Shown here: piece after piece, positions 11,681 to 22,640 of the stretch
How the letters are laid out: every line of letters starts with the position of its first letter
How positions within the stretch are numbered: position 1 is the first letter of the stretch
Assembly: GCA_027627225.1 (NCBI GenBank)
Contig: CM051026.1
Coordinates: 7,142,915-7,206,914, forward strand
DNA length: 64,000 bases
DNA from: Congeria kusceri
Taxonomy: Eukaryota > Mollusca > Bivalvia > Myida > Dreissenidae
Direction of reading: 5' to 3'
Translations under genes and position numbers: made by a program
Notes under the pieces: generated by a model
Database searches by the model: none
What the model saw: the letters and a program-made list of their open reading frames with translations, nothing else
What the model was told of the DNA's origin: nothing

Positions 11681-12240
11681 TAAAAATGCCCGATCAGTAT
11701 ACAGGCAAAAATGGCTGATAGACCCTGTTGGCTTTTTATGGATGATTAAAACTTTTATAGTAAAAGGAAGAATAATCTTATTTTTGACATTTTATTATTG
11801 TATTTTCGGACAAAGACATGCTTTTTGAAGAGTTTGGCAGAGGAGTTGCAATATAATTCCAAGTGTATTGCTATTTAGTATTTGCCATATACCTGTTCCA
11901 ACGCATAACGTTTCAAACACACATTTTGTCGTCTACACTTCTGCTCCGTATCACATTTCCCATTTTGAGATAATACCGATAGTTCGAGTTGATGTTTGAA
12001 CAGAAAACTTAAAAACCGGATGTGCGTAATTCCGTATAGACCGGTACACGTGCACCAAGCTTTTCGGAGACATCGAAAACACGATATGCCTGTTATAACT
12101 TGTGTTGCGTTGCGAAGAATCTGCGATTTACCTGCTTCTGCTGCTGAGTTACGCACCTTACTTACAGATTATCGTCTGGTCTCCGAGAATCTTAAAAAGT
12201 GTTCGTTGCTCTGTCAACGACAGAACTTATAAAATTGCCA
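11681..12240. other. Unique spacer, no gene seen
   Basis: Overlapping opposite-strand ORFs (11,875-12,156 minus; 11,996-12,232 plus) shadow each other and contain no recognisable domain. Base composition is more balanced than in the flanks. Confidence 0.5.
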
Positions 12241-12300
12241 CGATTATATAAGGTGTTCCGTTAATGCCATCGCGATTTTTGAATAGAAATTTAAACCGCG

Positions 12301-12795
12301 ATGGAACGATGACACGTTGGTACGATGTCGAAGATGTCGAAGACACGATGGTACGATAACGATGGTGCGATGGTACGATGGTGATAACACGATGGTACGA
12401 TGGAACGATGGTGATAGTGCGATGTAACATCGTGTCATCGTCATCGTGCTATCGTCATTGTACCATCGTGTTATCACTATCGCACCATCGTGTCGTCGAC
12501 ATCGTACCAGCGTGTCATCGTACCATCGTGTCATCATCATCGTACCATCGTCATCGTACCATCGCGGTTTACATTTTTATGCAACATTACCATTGTACCA
12601 TCGTCAACGTACCCTCGTGTCATCGTCATCGTACCATCGCGTCATCATCATCGTACCATCGTCATCGTACCATCGTGTCATCATCATCATCGTCGTCTTA
12701 TCATGGTCATCGTTCCATCGTGTCATCATCATCGTACCATCGTCATCGTACCATCGTGTCATCAACATCGTACCATCGTGTCATCACAAACGGGT
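12301..12795. repeat. CATCG-type array, left hairpin
   Basis: Degenerate 12-15-bp units of CGATGGTACGATG run to about 12,425 and then continue as the complement (CATCGTACCATCG) to about 12,795. The forward arm is much longer than the reverse arm. Many frames are open because of the repeat, so the ORFs here should not be read as proteins. Confidence 0.85.
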
Positions 12796-13334
12796 CGCAC
12801 TAAAACGCGGACCGATATAGTTTATATAGGAAAGTGCGGACAAGGATTATTGGAAATCTGTGGACCATATGGAGAAAGAAGGAAAATGCGGCCCACATGG
12901 GATGTTACTAAACAACAGCGTGGTTTTGATATTGTTTACGCGTTAAAGTATCGATGTTGGATTGATATATGCATTTTGTCTTAAACGGTATAATATTGGT
13001 TTTAAAAAATGGTAATACTTTTAATTTTTATAATAAACATATTTTTGTTAATTAACAATAATTCAGACGAAACAACTAACTAAAACTAGTAATCGATATA
13101 CGTATATATATATATACTGAAGTTTATTTTAACAAATGCACCATTTTAGTACAGATACAATTAGTTACAAATGCACAATTTATCACACAGAACACGATGG
13201 ACACATGAATTCATTACTTCGCTATTCGTTTACGATCAAATGAACGATCGAAATAGTGTCGGTTCAGTTTGTCTATCATGAATTCACACAGTGTATTTAA
13301 TTTCACAACGCATGCACAAAAGGAAGGCGTTGGC

Positions 13335-13680
13335 ACATTGACGATATACGATGATACGATTACGAATGGCACGATGACGATGACACGATTACTATGACAC
13401 GATGGTACGATCACGATGACATGATGAAACGATGATGATGGTGCGATGATGATGATACGATGATGATGGTGCGATGATACGATGATGATGACACGATGGT
13501 ACGATGACGATGGTGCGATGGTACGATGACGACGTCGCGATGTTAAATGGACTATCACCATTATGTCATCGTGCTATCACCATTGTACAATCGCACCATT
13601 GGGTTATCGTCATCGTATCATTGGGTTATCGTCATCGTACCATCGTATTATTGTGTCATCGTATCATCGTGCCATCGTAG
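13335..13680. repeat. CATCG-type array, right hairpin
   Basis: CGATGATGATGG / GGTACGATGACG units run to about 13,550 and reverse to the complementary form (GTCATCGTGCTATC onwards) until 13,680. It is the mirror partner of the array at 12301-12795. Confidence 0.85.
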
Positions 13681-13734
13681 TTTGGATTGCTATTCAAAAT
13701 CGCGATGGTCCTAATCGAACACCGTAATTATACG

Positions 13735-14316
13735 TTTTTCATAATTTTGTGCATGAAGCATAACCTGAAAATACTCTTCCGATATTGGCAGCGAAATTAA
13801 AGGGGTTTGTTAACACAATTTTCATATTTCATTTGCAAACCTGGAAACACGTGTCTTTTTAAGATGCAAGCACTTCATAATTGTCTAGTATATATGATCT
13901 TGCTCGGTCGAATTATGATATTTATATTGTATTCTTAGTTTTGGTATTGTATATTTATATCGTAACAATTAGGGTTAAGACATTATTATTGCTGTTGCTT
14001 TGTTTTTCTGTCCGCTAGACATTTACATATCGTATGACATATATGAGAGGTTGTAGAAGAAAAACTTAGAGCGGCACCTGTTGCTAACTACATGTCAGCC
14101 ATTAAAATTGTCCGTGCCCGCATCTTGTTTGGAGTGTTTCGTTTGTATATCACAATATTCTTCTTTCGTGAGGGTTACTGTGTGAACGATTTTTATTCGT
14201 GTTGATTACTTCAAGTGTGGGATCGTTTATGCGTGAGGATTACTAAGTGTGCGACCTTCGTGTTTGTTGATTACTCAATGCCCGATCTTTAGATGTGATA
14301 ATTAAGGAATACTTTT
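13735..14316. other. AT-rich intergenic, nothing recognised
   Basis: No ORF or repeat structure is convincing. A short direct repetition ('gtgcgacc...gttgattact') lies near 14,160-14,280. Confidence 0.5.
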
Positions 14317-14430
14317 TGATTTATAGTTGTTTATCGACCAATAAACAACGATTTGGAGTTCTGATGCGTATGAATGAAACCACAACGGCGTTAGCTCAAG
14401 TTGTTGAATAGCCACGCCTCAGAACGACAC
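14317..14430. mobile_element. MITE copy 1 (GTTGTTTAT family)
   Basis: It begins with the subterminal hairpin GTTGTTTAT/ATAAACAAC, then GAGTTCTGATGCGTATG. The far end carries the complement of GTTCTGAGGCGTGG. It shares structure with the copies at 15,279 and 47,832. It is partial on the right. Confidence 0.6.
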
Positions 14431-15278
14431 AGGCATGAGTGGCGACACCAGAGTAGTAGTGATTTCTGACGAGAACGGGCAATCGACGACTTAACGTCGT
14501 AATGAAAAGTCGTGGGTTTCCTTCGATGTTACTAATTATTTTTATAACGCCTTCAAGTGCATTTTGTTGAAGACCTTTAGCATTTGAACAAATAGAAGTC
14601 ACAGATAATTTAATTTGTAGCGCGAGAGGCCGGGGGTTTATAACTGATATAATATTCGTTTGTACACATATTACACGCGTGTTCTTTACAGCTGGGCCGT
14701 ATTTTACTGCTTCATAAATTATTCAGAAACATTCTAAACAATCGTTCCATCATCACAAACTGAAATACGTCCTAATATATTCATGAACATTTTCTTAAAG
14801 TTAAATAATTTCACTTATGTTCTAATTCTACGAAAATTGACATTGAACTTCTATATTAGAAATCTTTCCACAATATTAAGCTTATTAAACTACCTGTATA
14901 TAAACGTGTGTCTCTTTTAACTTACGGTCATTTTGCGTGCCAGGTGCGCTCATCTATAATTCTATAATTTAAATAAATGAAAAATTATTTTTTGAAGTTA
15001 CTGTTTTCAGCGTTTGCACTAACCATAAAAGACCGCTGTTGGATAATATTTTTATCCATCATAATACATTTTAATATTTTAATGCAAAAATTCAAGAATC
15101 GATATTTATATTTAACTACAATGTATATGGTTATATAACCTTGTAAAGCCCCGGTCAAACCAAAGCGTAGACATAGTCGTGACAGTGTGACCAGGGCTTT
15201 GCGAATCATATTTTATAAAAATCGAAACATAATCATACATTATGAAAGTTGTTGATTTAATAATAGTTTTTTGATTAA
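14431..15278. other. AT-rich intergenic, nothing convincing
   Basis: Minus-strand ORFs at 14,396-14,602 and 14,985-15,209 have no recognisable motif or splice context. Confidence 0.5.
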
Positions 15279-15365
15279 GCGTTGTTTATTAGCTAATAAA
15301 CAACGCTATGGAATTATGAACAAAAGGAACCTACTAACTCTGTCGGTGTTGAATAACCGCCCACC
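15279..15365. mobile_element. MITE copy 2, with perfect 28-bp palindrome
   Basis: Bases 15279-15306 are an exact palindrome, GCGTTGTTTATTAG followed by its reverse complement. The following ~60 bp, including 'gttgaataaccgccca', resemble copy 1 ('gttgaatagccacgcc'). It is a diverged or truncated member of the same family. Confidence 0.6.
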
Positions 15366-15718
15366 AGATTAAAAAAAAAACGTACGATATTTCCATTTTA
15401 GCATGATCTGACATGAACTCTATATTCTACAATTTTCTGACCATGTTCGCGCGCGTACGTTCGCATACGCGTCACCGCACTCACAAAATCATTGTTTTAC
15501 TTTGATTAACAAAAACGTTTTACTTTCATTAATAAAAACTGAACGAATGACGTTAATTTTGGACTATGTGTTAACGTTGTTTATTTTAATTAAAAATAAT
15601 GTGTTAATCACATTTGTGTTATCGCTAATGAATACGAACAACAAAAACACAAATTATTTCTTATATTAATGATGATAGCGTAACAGTCTTGCACGCAAGT
15701 TAATTCTTTTCTTCCTGT
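15366..15718. other. AT-rich intergenic, nothing recognised
   Basis: No gene or structured repeat is seen. Confidence 0.5.
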
Positions 15719-16462
15719 CACATGTTTATGCCCCGTAAGGGAACTTTGGGGGCATATAGTACTCGCATCGTCTGTCCGTCCGTCCGTCCCTCCGTCACGC
15801 TTCTTGTGCGGAGCATAACTCCATTAGTATTGAAAGGATTCAATGAAACTTCATAGAATGATAGAGGACAATGAGAGGAAGTGCAAAGTACAAGGACCAA
15901 AACTCTTTCTATAATACTAGTATTTACATAGTTTTGTCCTTTTTAGATTTTTGTGTGCGGAGCATAACTCCATTAGTATTGTATTAGTATCTTTATTCGT
16001 TATTTACAGAGTTATTGTCCTTTGTTTTATTTTCTTGTTCGAAGAACACCTCCATTAGTATTCAAGGGATTCAAATGAAGTGTAATATAATGCCCTTTGT
16101 TTTATTTTCTTGTGCGCAGCATTAATTTTCTTGTGTGGAGCATACTACCATTAATATTGAAGAAATTCAAATGAAACTTCAGTTGACAATGAGAGAAACT
16201 GCAGAATACAAGGACCATAACTATTTCTTTAATATTACGGAGTTGTTACCCTTTGTTTATTTTTGTGAAGAGCATAACTCCAGTAGTATTGAAGTGATTT
16301 TAAATGAACTCAGATATATTGATAGCGGATGTTGAGAGGAAGTGCAGAGTACAAGGACCATAACTCTTTTTTTAGGAAGCGTAATTTTTGCCAGCATGTA
16401 ATTGACATTATGTTGCCTCTCTCTGAAATGCATGTGCTTCGGGGGCATACGTCACATCCTGT
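15719..16462. repeat. Dispersed bivalve repeat (CGTCCGTCCG family)
   Basis: It begins at 'gccccgtaagggaactttgg' with a CGTCCGTCCGTCC tract, followed by at least three degenerate internal repeats of 'gtgcggagcataactccattagtatt...aggaccataactc', and ends at 'cttcgggggcatacg'. The same internal units recur on the opposite strand at 54.6-55.5 kb. ORFs inside it are incidental. Confidence 0.75.
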
Positions 16463-16919
16463 AACAAGCCTTGTTTTCAATCTACTTCCTTACTTTACTG
16501 ATCAGTGTGTGTATTCCAGAAACATCATAAGTTTAGCTTATAATATTTTTACTAACATTAACAGCAGCGAATAGTTAGTTATTCTAACATGATAATCGCT
16601 AATTTTTCGAAAGACAAACAACACAATAAACAACGTAAAAAGTAGTCCCGATTGTGAGCAAAGTATAGTAAAATATAGCCTAGTGGGATGTTATCGTGTG
16701 AATTTTTGTATAATTTGCACTGCAACTTCAGTTTGAATTTACCATATCTTAAAAACATATGCTACACGAACACAACTTTGCACTTTTGAACTTCTTTTCG
16801 AACATAATACTGTTTGATGTTGCAGTGTTTTGGTAGCATAGACACCTTTTGTTTTCAAAACATACACATTTTTTGTTCTAAACCCCCAATTTTTATATGT
16901 CACGTGATCCAAAGACGCC
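16463..16919. other. Spacer before the 23-bp repeat locus
   Basis: AT-rich. The last part (from about 16,860) is the start of a segment duplicated at 21,440 onward and includes the shared TCACGTGATCC. Confidence 0.5.
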
Positions 16920-17093
16920 ATGTATCAGTCTACTGTAGACGCTTTCTGCCGGTTCCAGTATTTGGGCCGCCAAGTTGACTGGTTTCATCGATCTCGTGCG
17001 GATGCATTTCTCGCTTTGACGGTGCTACCGTGCCTAAACGATTGCGGGAACGAGGCCAGTTGCTATTGGATACTAGCAACAGATAAGTCATAA
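16920..17093 (+). CDS. Small ORF, 57 codons, duplicated at 21.47 kb
   Basis: An ATG-to-stop frame of 57 residues contains DAFCRFQYLGRQVDWF and ends NDCGNE followed by about 15 further residues. The second copy at about 21,468-21,619 keeps the same frame without an indel (DAFFRLQFLYRQVDKF ... NDCGNR). Substitutions are spread over all codon positions, so selection on the protein is not evident. Both copies lie just downstream of TCACGTGATCC. It may be part of a duplicated non-coding block or an exon of the repeat locus. Function unknown. Confidence 0.3.
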   Translation: MYQSTVDAFCRFQYLGRQVDWFHRSRADAFLALTVLPCLNDCGNEASCYWILATDKS

Positions 17094-17885
17094 TGAAATC
17101 ACATATTCACGTAATTGGCAAGTGTAATGAAGGCTAACTTTAACCTGTTTAAGTTTAGGGAAATATATCAGAAATGTACCAGAAAGTGTGAAATCTTAAG
17201 CGTCTAATGTATTATTTCGTTGAATATACCCTTTCTAAATTGTGTACATAAATGACAGCTTTAACTCAAAATTGCGGGTTAAGGACGTACAGAAATTGAC
17301 TTTTGGTACATACACATTTATGACATTAAGATTAAAATTTGATTTTAACTATATTAATGTTTAAGTCGGAAAAAAGCAGTGTTTGTTTCTGTGAATTCTC
17401 AAGCAAAGGCCCAGTCAAGTCAGGCGACAAGATGGAAAGGACGCCCGCCCCCCCCCCCCCACCCGCCGTCTGGCTTGTCAGGGTCATGACATGGCAGTTA
17501 TAAGGAATAAATACGATTTTTTTTGGATGATCATTAAATGGAACGGAATAAAGATTCTAAAACCCAAAATGCCCAAGGCTAAGCTGTCATTTATGTGTAT
17601 TCTAATACAAGTGATGATGCTATTGTGATGCTGCTGCTGCTGATGATGATATGATGATGATTCCTTTTCGCTCATAATGAGCATAAGGCAATTAAAATAT
17701 CAGAATGTCATATAATACAATATAAAATATGTAAAGTGATCATAGGTATACACAATAAATAATGTTTTTGGTTTGTCCTTGTATTTCTGCTTTATTTTGG
17801 ATGTGGCGTCCAAAGTGATCGCTATGCTGCTGAAGTGCCGTTTCTTCGACCTCGACTCCGACACGATGCTTTGGACAACAAGAAA
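17094..17885. other. Spacer with C-run and CTG/ATG microsatellite
   Basis: A run of about 14 C lies near 17,446-17,460 and a short gctgctgctgatgatgat tract near 17,628-17,655. The first 170 bp are homologous to 21,612-21,780. No gene is seen. Confidence 0.5.
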
Positions 17886-18507
17886 GCGATGCGGACCAGA
17901 GCTGGATGCAGACGACCGACAATGGTGGCGGCGATAACACGAGCTAAGTTTTATTTTTATTCTGTTGATGAGAATTTTCAGGCTTTGCATATGATAGCCA
18001 ATGCTTGATGCAAGTTAAGTCCGAGGCAGTCGGCACACAGAGACCGATGCACACGATGTCCGAAATGGAGTCAGTCGACAATTGATGAGACAATAGCCTG
18101 AGCTAAGTGTTATTTTATGTTCTAAAGCAGTTACAAGATCCATTACATATGTTACTTCTATGAGTATTTATTTTACTTGATTGTAGCCACCCATAAGACA
18201 CGCAATTTGTTTGCGATTTGATAAAACAAACATGCTCTCTAAACATAAACTGAAAACAAAAATCACTTTCAAGTACGTGTCAAAAATTCAGAGAGGCATG
18301 ACAATTTCCAGAAATAACAATTTAAACCAGAGTTCGTTATTGTAAATGCCTCTTTAGCAGAAACAATAAACGAACGGCCTCTTTTCAGATAATTCAGACA
18401 CAAAACCGAGCTGGATGCAGACGACAATTTTGCTCCAATGACGGCCATGCGCTGGAAATGGAGGACAACATGACAACGAAAACCAACTGATTCGATGGGC
18501 GTGGGCG
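17886..18507 (+). repeat. Duplicated block carrying GATGCAGACGAC cores (copy 1)
   Basis: Homologous to 21,955-22,640. It carries GATGCAGACGAC at about 17,905 and 18,417, the core motif of the whole locus. The last part (18,389-18,507) is bounded by CTCTTTTCAG on the left and GGCG/GTTTAA on the right, matching splice-like borders of the other copies. A frame reading TELDADDNFAPMTAMRW runs through it. The 106-codon minus-strand ORF at 18,269-18,589 is probably its shadow. Confidence 0.5.
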
Positions 18508-18794
18508 GTTTAAAAAACTTTTGTTCGTATAGAGCTGCTGTATTTATTTTTGTTTTTAACACGTTATATGCCTCATATAATAAAAGCATTCATGTGTGGA
18601 AGGGAATGATCAAAGTTCTATTTTCAATAACTTTTAATTATGTTGATTGAATGTTGATATTTTTTGCCATACACTTAACATTGGAAGTATTGTAACCGTG
18701 ATTGTTAACACTTTAGGTTCGCAGTTATCATGTTTTATTAATTGTAATTTTAGAAGCGTTTGTAGCGGTCGTTACCAGCAGACATAAAAAAACA
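18508..18794. other. AT-rich spacer before class A array
   Basis: Nothing recognised. Acceptor-like AATTTTAG (ending 18,752) and ACCAGCAG (ending 18,781) stand just before the array. Confidence 0.4.
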
Positions 18795-20015
18795 ACGCCC
18801 CTTTGTCCATGACAACCTCACCCCGATTCCGAGGAAGCCACACCCCGTTTCTGACGACAAAAACACCCCGTTGCCAACAACAACAACATCCCATTACCGA
18901 GGACAGTAACATCCCCGTTGCCAACAGTACCCCGTTGCTAACCACAACAACACCCGTTGCCTAGGACAACAACATCCCCATTCCCAACAACAAAACACCC
19001 CGATGCCAACAACAACAACACTCCGTTGCCTAGGAAAAACAACACCCCGTTACCGAGGACGACAAAAGCCCGTTGCCATCAAAAACAACACCCCATTGCC
19101 AACAACAACAACGTTTCAGAGGACAACACCCCGTTGCCGAGGTCAACAGCCCGATGCCGAGAACAACACCCTTTACCAACAAAATCAATATACCGTTGCC
19201 AACAACAACAGTACCCCGTTGTCAACAACAACAACACTCCGTTGCCAGCAATAACAACACCCCGTAACCAACAACACCCCGTTGCCGAGAACTACAACCC
19301 GTTGCCGAGGACGTCAACAACAACATCCTTTACCGAGGACAACAGCACCCCATTATTAACGACAACAGCACCCCGTAGCCAACGACAACACCCCGTTGCC
19401 AACAATAACAACACGTCGTTGCCGAGGACAACAACACCCTGTTTCCAAGGACAACCACTTCCTGTTGCTAACAACAGCAACTTCCCGTTACCGAGGACAA
19501 CAACACCCATTTACCAGCAACAACACCAACCCGTTGCCTAGGACAACCACACCGCGTTGCCGAGACAACCACACCCCGTTCCCGACGACAACTACACCCC
19601 GTTCCGACGACAACTAAACCCCATTGCCGACGACAACCACACCCCTTTGCCAACGACAACTACACAGAGTTGCCGAGACAACCACACCCCGTTGACAACC
19701 ACAACCGGTTGCCGAGGACAACCACCGCCCGTTGCCGAAGACAACTACACCCCGTTGCAGAGGACCACCACACCCCGTTGATGAAGACAACTACACCCCG
19801 TTACCGAGGGCAAACACACCCCGTTGCCGAGGACAGCCACACCCCGTTGCGAGGACAACTACACCCCGTTGCCGAGAACAACCACAACCCGTTGCCGAAG
19901 TCAACCACACCCCGTTGCCGAAGACAACTACACCCCGTTGCCGAGGATAACGACACCATGTTGCCGAGGACAACCACACCCTGTTGCCAAGGACAGCCAC
20001 ACACATCTTTGCTGA
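18795..20015 (+). repeat. 23-bp repeat class A, first array (about 50 units)
   Basis: Units of about 23 bp have the core CCGTTGCCGAGGACAACA, with variants in which GAGGAC becomes AACAAC or GACGAC. Because 23 is not a multiple of three and no forward frame contains a stop, all three plus-strand frames read the same cycling peptide (TPLPRTTTPRCRGQ, then QHPVAEDNN). This produces long overlapping ORFs such as 18,957-19,541 and 19,670-20,152. The downstream flank, with GATGCAGACGAC and AACAGAAC/GTAAG, is repeated after the second array. Confidence 0.9.
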
Positions 20016-20465
20016 CGACGAACAAGCTTCGATTAAGACGACTTGTGTTAGATGCAGTTAACAGCCGGAACTCAATGCAGACGACATGCAATGGCACATG
20101 CGCAATCCACCAGTTAACTACAATAGGACAACAACAATACAACAGAACGTAAGAACAAATACCGTATATTTTGATCATACGTTGTTTAGTGTACAATATA
20201 TTTTCCAGCTATTCGTTAGGTAATACAATATTACTTTGTTTTTGCGAAAGAAAAAAACTCATACATAATTCTGATAGTTTCATTTAAATAATTCAGATAA
20301 AATTGTCAGTTTTTCCTTAAGGTTAAAATATTAAACATTTCTGTAAACAATAATAAATTATAAGTATTCATATGCAGGCACATCAGCTTGTTTCAGACGA
20401 CAATTCGATCACAATGCAGACCAAGACAACAAGATCTCGTTAACGAAGAAAACCACGAATTGTAA
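20016..20465 (+). repeat. Flank of class A array, copy 1
   Basis: It aligns with 21,166-21,450: shared 'gacgacgaacaa', GATGCAGTTAACAG, 'aactcaatgcagacgacat', AACAGAAC/GTAAG (donor-like, GT at 20,149), 'ttttgatcatacgttgttta' and 'aaaattgtcag'. It ends at TTGTTTCAG (20,388-20,396), an acceptor-like site immediately before the second array. Confidence 0.7.
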
Positions 20466-21165
20466 CCGAGGACAACTACATCCCGTTATTGACGACAGCC
20501 ACGCCCAGTAACCGAGGACAACCACACCCCATTACCGACGACACCCACGCCCAGTTGCCGAGGACAACCACACCTTGTTACCGAGGACAACCACATCCCG
20601 GTACCGACGACATCCACGCCCCGTTGCATAGGACAACAACACGCCGTTGCCGAAGACAACAACACCCCGTTTCCGAAGACAACCACACCCCGTTGCCGAC
20701 GACACCAGACCCCGTAACCGACGACACCCACATCGCGTTGGCGACGACAACAACACTCCGTTGCCATGGACAACCACACCCCGTTGCCGAAGAAAACCAC
20801 ATCCCGTTGCCGATGACAACTACACCCCGTTGCCAACAACAACCACGACCCGTTGCCGAGGGCAACTACACCCCGTTGCCGAGGAAAACTAAACCCAGTA
20901 GCCAACAACAACCACACGCCGTTGCAGAAGACAACTATACCCCGTTACCGAGGACAACCAACAACAACAACACCCCGTTGACAACAACAACAACACCCCG
21001 TTGCCAACAACAACACCTAGTTGCCAAAAACAACAACACCCCGTTGCCAACAACAACAACACCCCATGGCCAACAAGAAGTAACCCAGGACAACCTCAAC
21101 CCGTTACCGAGGAAAATCGCACCCCGTTGCCGAGGACAATCACTACCCGTTGCAGACGACGAACA
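20466..21165 (+). repeat. 23-bp repeat class A, second array (about 30 units)
   Basis: Same unit as 18,795-20,015. It contains the longest ORF of the window (20,489-21,178, 229 codons from a non-ATG-independent start; Thr/Pro/Arg-rich), which is a consequence of the stop-free repeat. Together with its flanks it could form one 883-nt exon from 20,397 to 21,279 (TTGTTTCAG before, GTAAG after). Coding status unproven. Confidence 0.9.
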
Positions 21166-21450
21166 CTCTTCGATTTAGATGATCTGTATACGATGCAGTA
21201 GACAGCTGCAACTCGATGCAGACGACATACAATGACGCATTCGCAAGCGACCAGTTACGTACAATAACAAAAACAGAACGTAAGAAAAAGTACAGCAAAT
21301 TTTGATCATATATTGTTTGCTATACAAAATATTTTCCTGCTTTTCGTACGGCAGTACAATATTATTTTGCTCTGGCACATAGTTTTATTTGAATACCCCT
21401 GATAAAATTGTCAGCTTTTTTTCACTTGAGAAAAAAATACTAAACCCCCA
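21166..21450 (+). repeat. Flank of class A array, copy 2
   Basis: Homologous to 20,016-20,340, including the GATGCAGACGAC core near 21,215 and the donor-like AACAGAAC/GTAAG with GT at 21,280. The pair shows that array plus flank duplicated as one unit. Confidence 0.7.
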
Positions 21451-21467
21451 ATTAACATGTCACGTGA

Positions 21468-21619
21468 TCCACAAATACAACGTTCATCGGTCTCCTATAG
21501 ATGCTTTCTTCCGGTTGCAGTTTTTGTACAGGCAAGTTGATAAGTTTCATCAACCTCGTGCAGGCGCATTCCTCGCTTCGACGGTGCTCCTGTTTCGAAA
21601 CGATTGCGGGAACAGATAA
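21468..21619 (+). CDS. Small ORF, second copy of the 16.92-kb frame
   Basis: The last ~50 codons of an open frame starting at 21,389 align without gaps to the ORF at 16,920. Shared residues include DAF, RQVD, FH, RA, AFLA, TVL and NDCGN. The upstream part of the frame (about 27 codons) is not shared, so the start codon differs. Function unknown; it may be non-coding. Confidence 0.25.
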
Positions 21620-21854
21620 GTCATACTGAAATCACGGGTTCATGTCATTTAAGTCTAAATTTGTATTAAAGGCACTACCTCTCAAATTAATTAGAAAGTG
21701 TGAAATATTCAGTTTCTAAAAATATATTAATCCGTTTGTTTACACGTATTAATTAAAGCTCGATTGTGTCGAATGCCACAGGCTTATTTAGCATTTTAGA
21801 GTATGTTTTCTGTGTAGAACCAGTACTAGGTTAATTAAAAAAAAATATTTTGAA

Positions 21855-21922
21855 CGCTGCCGAGTAGGGATCGATCTCGCGACGGCAAGGCGGACACCAT
21901 ATCCATTACACCACTACGACCT
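21855..21922 (-). repeat. tRNA-like sequence (SINE head or tRNA pseudogene)
   Basis: On the minus strand it reads GGTCGTAGTGGTGTAATGG (A-box region) and AGATCGATCCCTACTCGGC (B-box region) at tRNA spacing. Acceptor-stem pairing is poor and an A-rich tract flanks it at 21,836-21,845, so a working tRNA gene is unlikely. Confidence 0.55.
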
Positions 21923-21954
21923 CTTTTAATCCGTTAAATATACACTTTTTAAAT

Positions 21955-22640
21955 TGACAACCAGAGATTGCTGCAGGCGACTATGGGTGGCGACGATAAC
22001 ACGAGCAAAGTTTAATTTTTAATCTGATGATTATAATTTTCAGGTTTTGCTTAAGTCAACAAGAGCTGTATGCAGTTTGCATTCCGAGCATGATGCAGAC
22101 GACCTTCCGGGCACGATGCAGACGACAAACAGAGTTTGAGGCAAGCAACATTCAGAAGCCAAATTCAGTCGACAATGAATAAAAAGTTTTATTTTGAGGT
22201 TAGAAACCAGTAAATCATAATATCATAGGACCTCAAAGTATGAGAGTAAAATGGCGTTTTTGTCACTTTCCTTTATTTCATAAGATGTTGCAATTTTGGT
22301 CCTATTTGAAAGATGCTTACCTCTATTTTCAAAATTTCAAATTAGGACAAAATCAAAAGCTGCACATATAATATATATTAATTGTTTATTTTTTTTAAGT
22401 ACTTAGGTTTCACGATACATTAAATAGCACTGGCGACATGACTTCTTTTATTCAATAACCATTCAAGCCAGAGTCCATTATGCGAAATGCCTCTTTTACC
22501 AGAAGATCCATTTGCTATACGGCCTTCTTTTAGACGATGCAGACGACGATCTTGCCTCCATGACGACAATGCGCAGGAAAGCTATGGATGACATCAACAT
22601 GACAACGAAAACCAAGCGATTTGACTAGAATGGACGGTAA
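21955..22640 (+). repeat. Duplicated block carrying GATGCAGACGAC cores (copy 2)
   Basis: Homologous to 17,886-18,507. GATGCAGACGAC occurs near 22,105, 22,128 and 22,535. The last exon-like part runs from CTTCTTTTAG (ending about 22,529) to GGACG/GTAAAG (GT near 22,631). Its frame reads DDADDDLASMTTMRRKAM and stops after KTKRFD. Confidence 0.55.

Larger units (their letters stand above)
12241..13734. mobile_element. Non-autonomous inverted-repeat element with CATCG-array arms
   Basis: The outer about 60 bp are inverted repeats: left 12241-12300 contains GGTGTTCCGTTA and CCATCGCGATTTTTGAATAG; right 13674-13734 read in reverse contains GGTGTTCGATTA and CCATCGCGATTTTGAATAG. Inside lie CATCG/CGATG arrays that switch strand twice. 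The left array flips orientation at about 12,425 and the right one at about 13,555, so each arm is a hairpin. The centre (12,795-13,335) is non-repetitive with a short open stretch of no recognised identity. No transposase is present. Superfamily unknown, and I could not define a target-site duplication. Confidence 0.7.

Noticed and set aside
12244..12984. Ser/His-rich or Ile/Val-rich ORFs in the CATCG array
   Set aside because: Simple-repeat translation. Several overlapping frames are equally open.
17446..17460. G-quadruplex or regulatory C-run
   Set aside because: Homopolymer runs recur at 39.76, 43.15 and 62.63 kb without shared context. They are more likely slippage tracts.
18957..21178. 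Thr/Pro-rich proteins of 160-229 residues as ordinary genes
   Set aside because: All three frames of the 23-bp repeat are open, so long ORFs are expected by construction. Kept as a question about translation, not annotated as genes.
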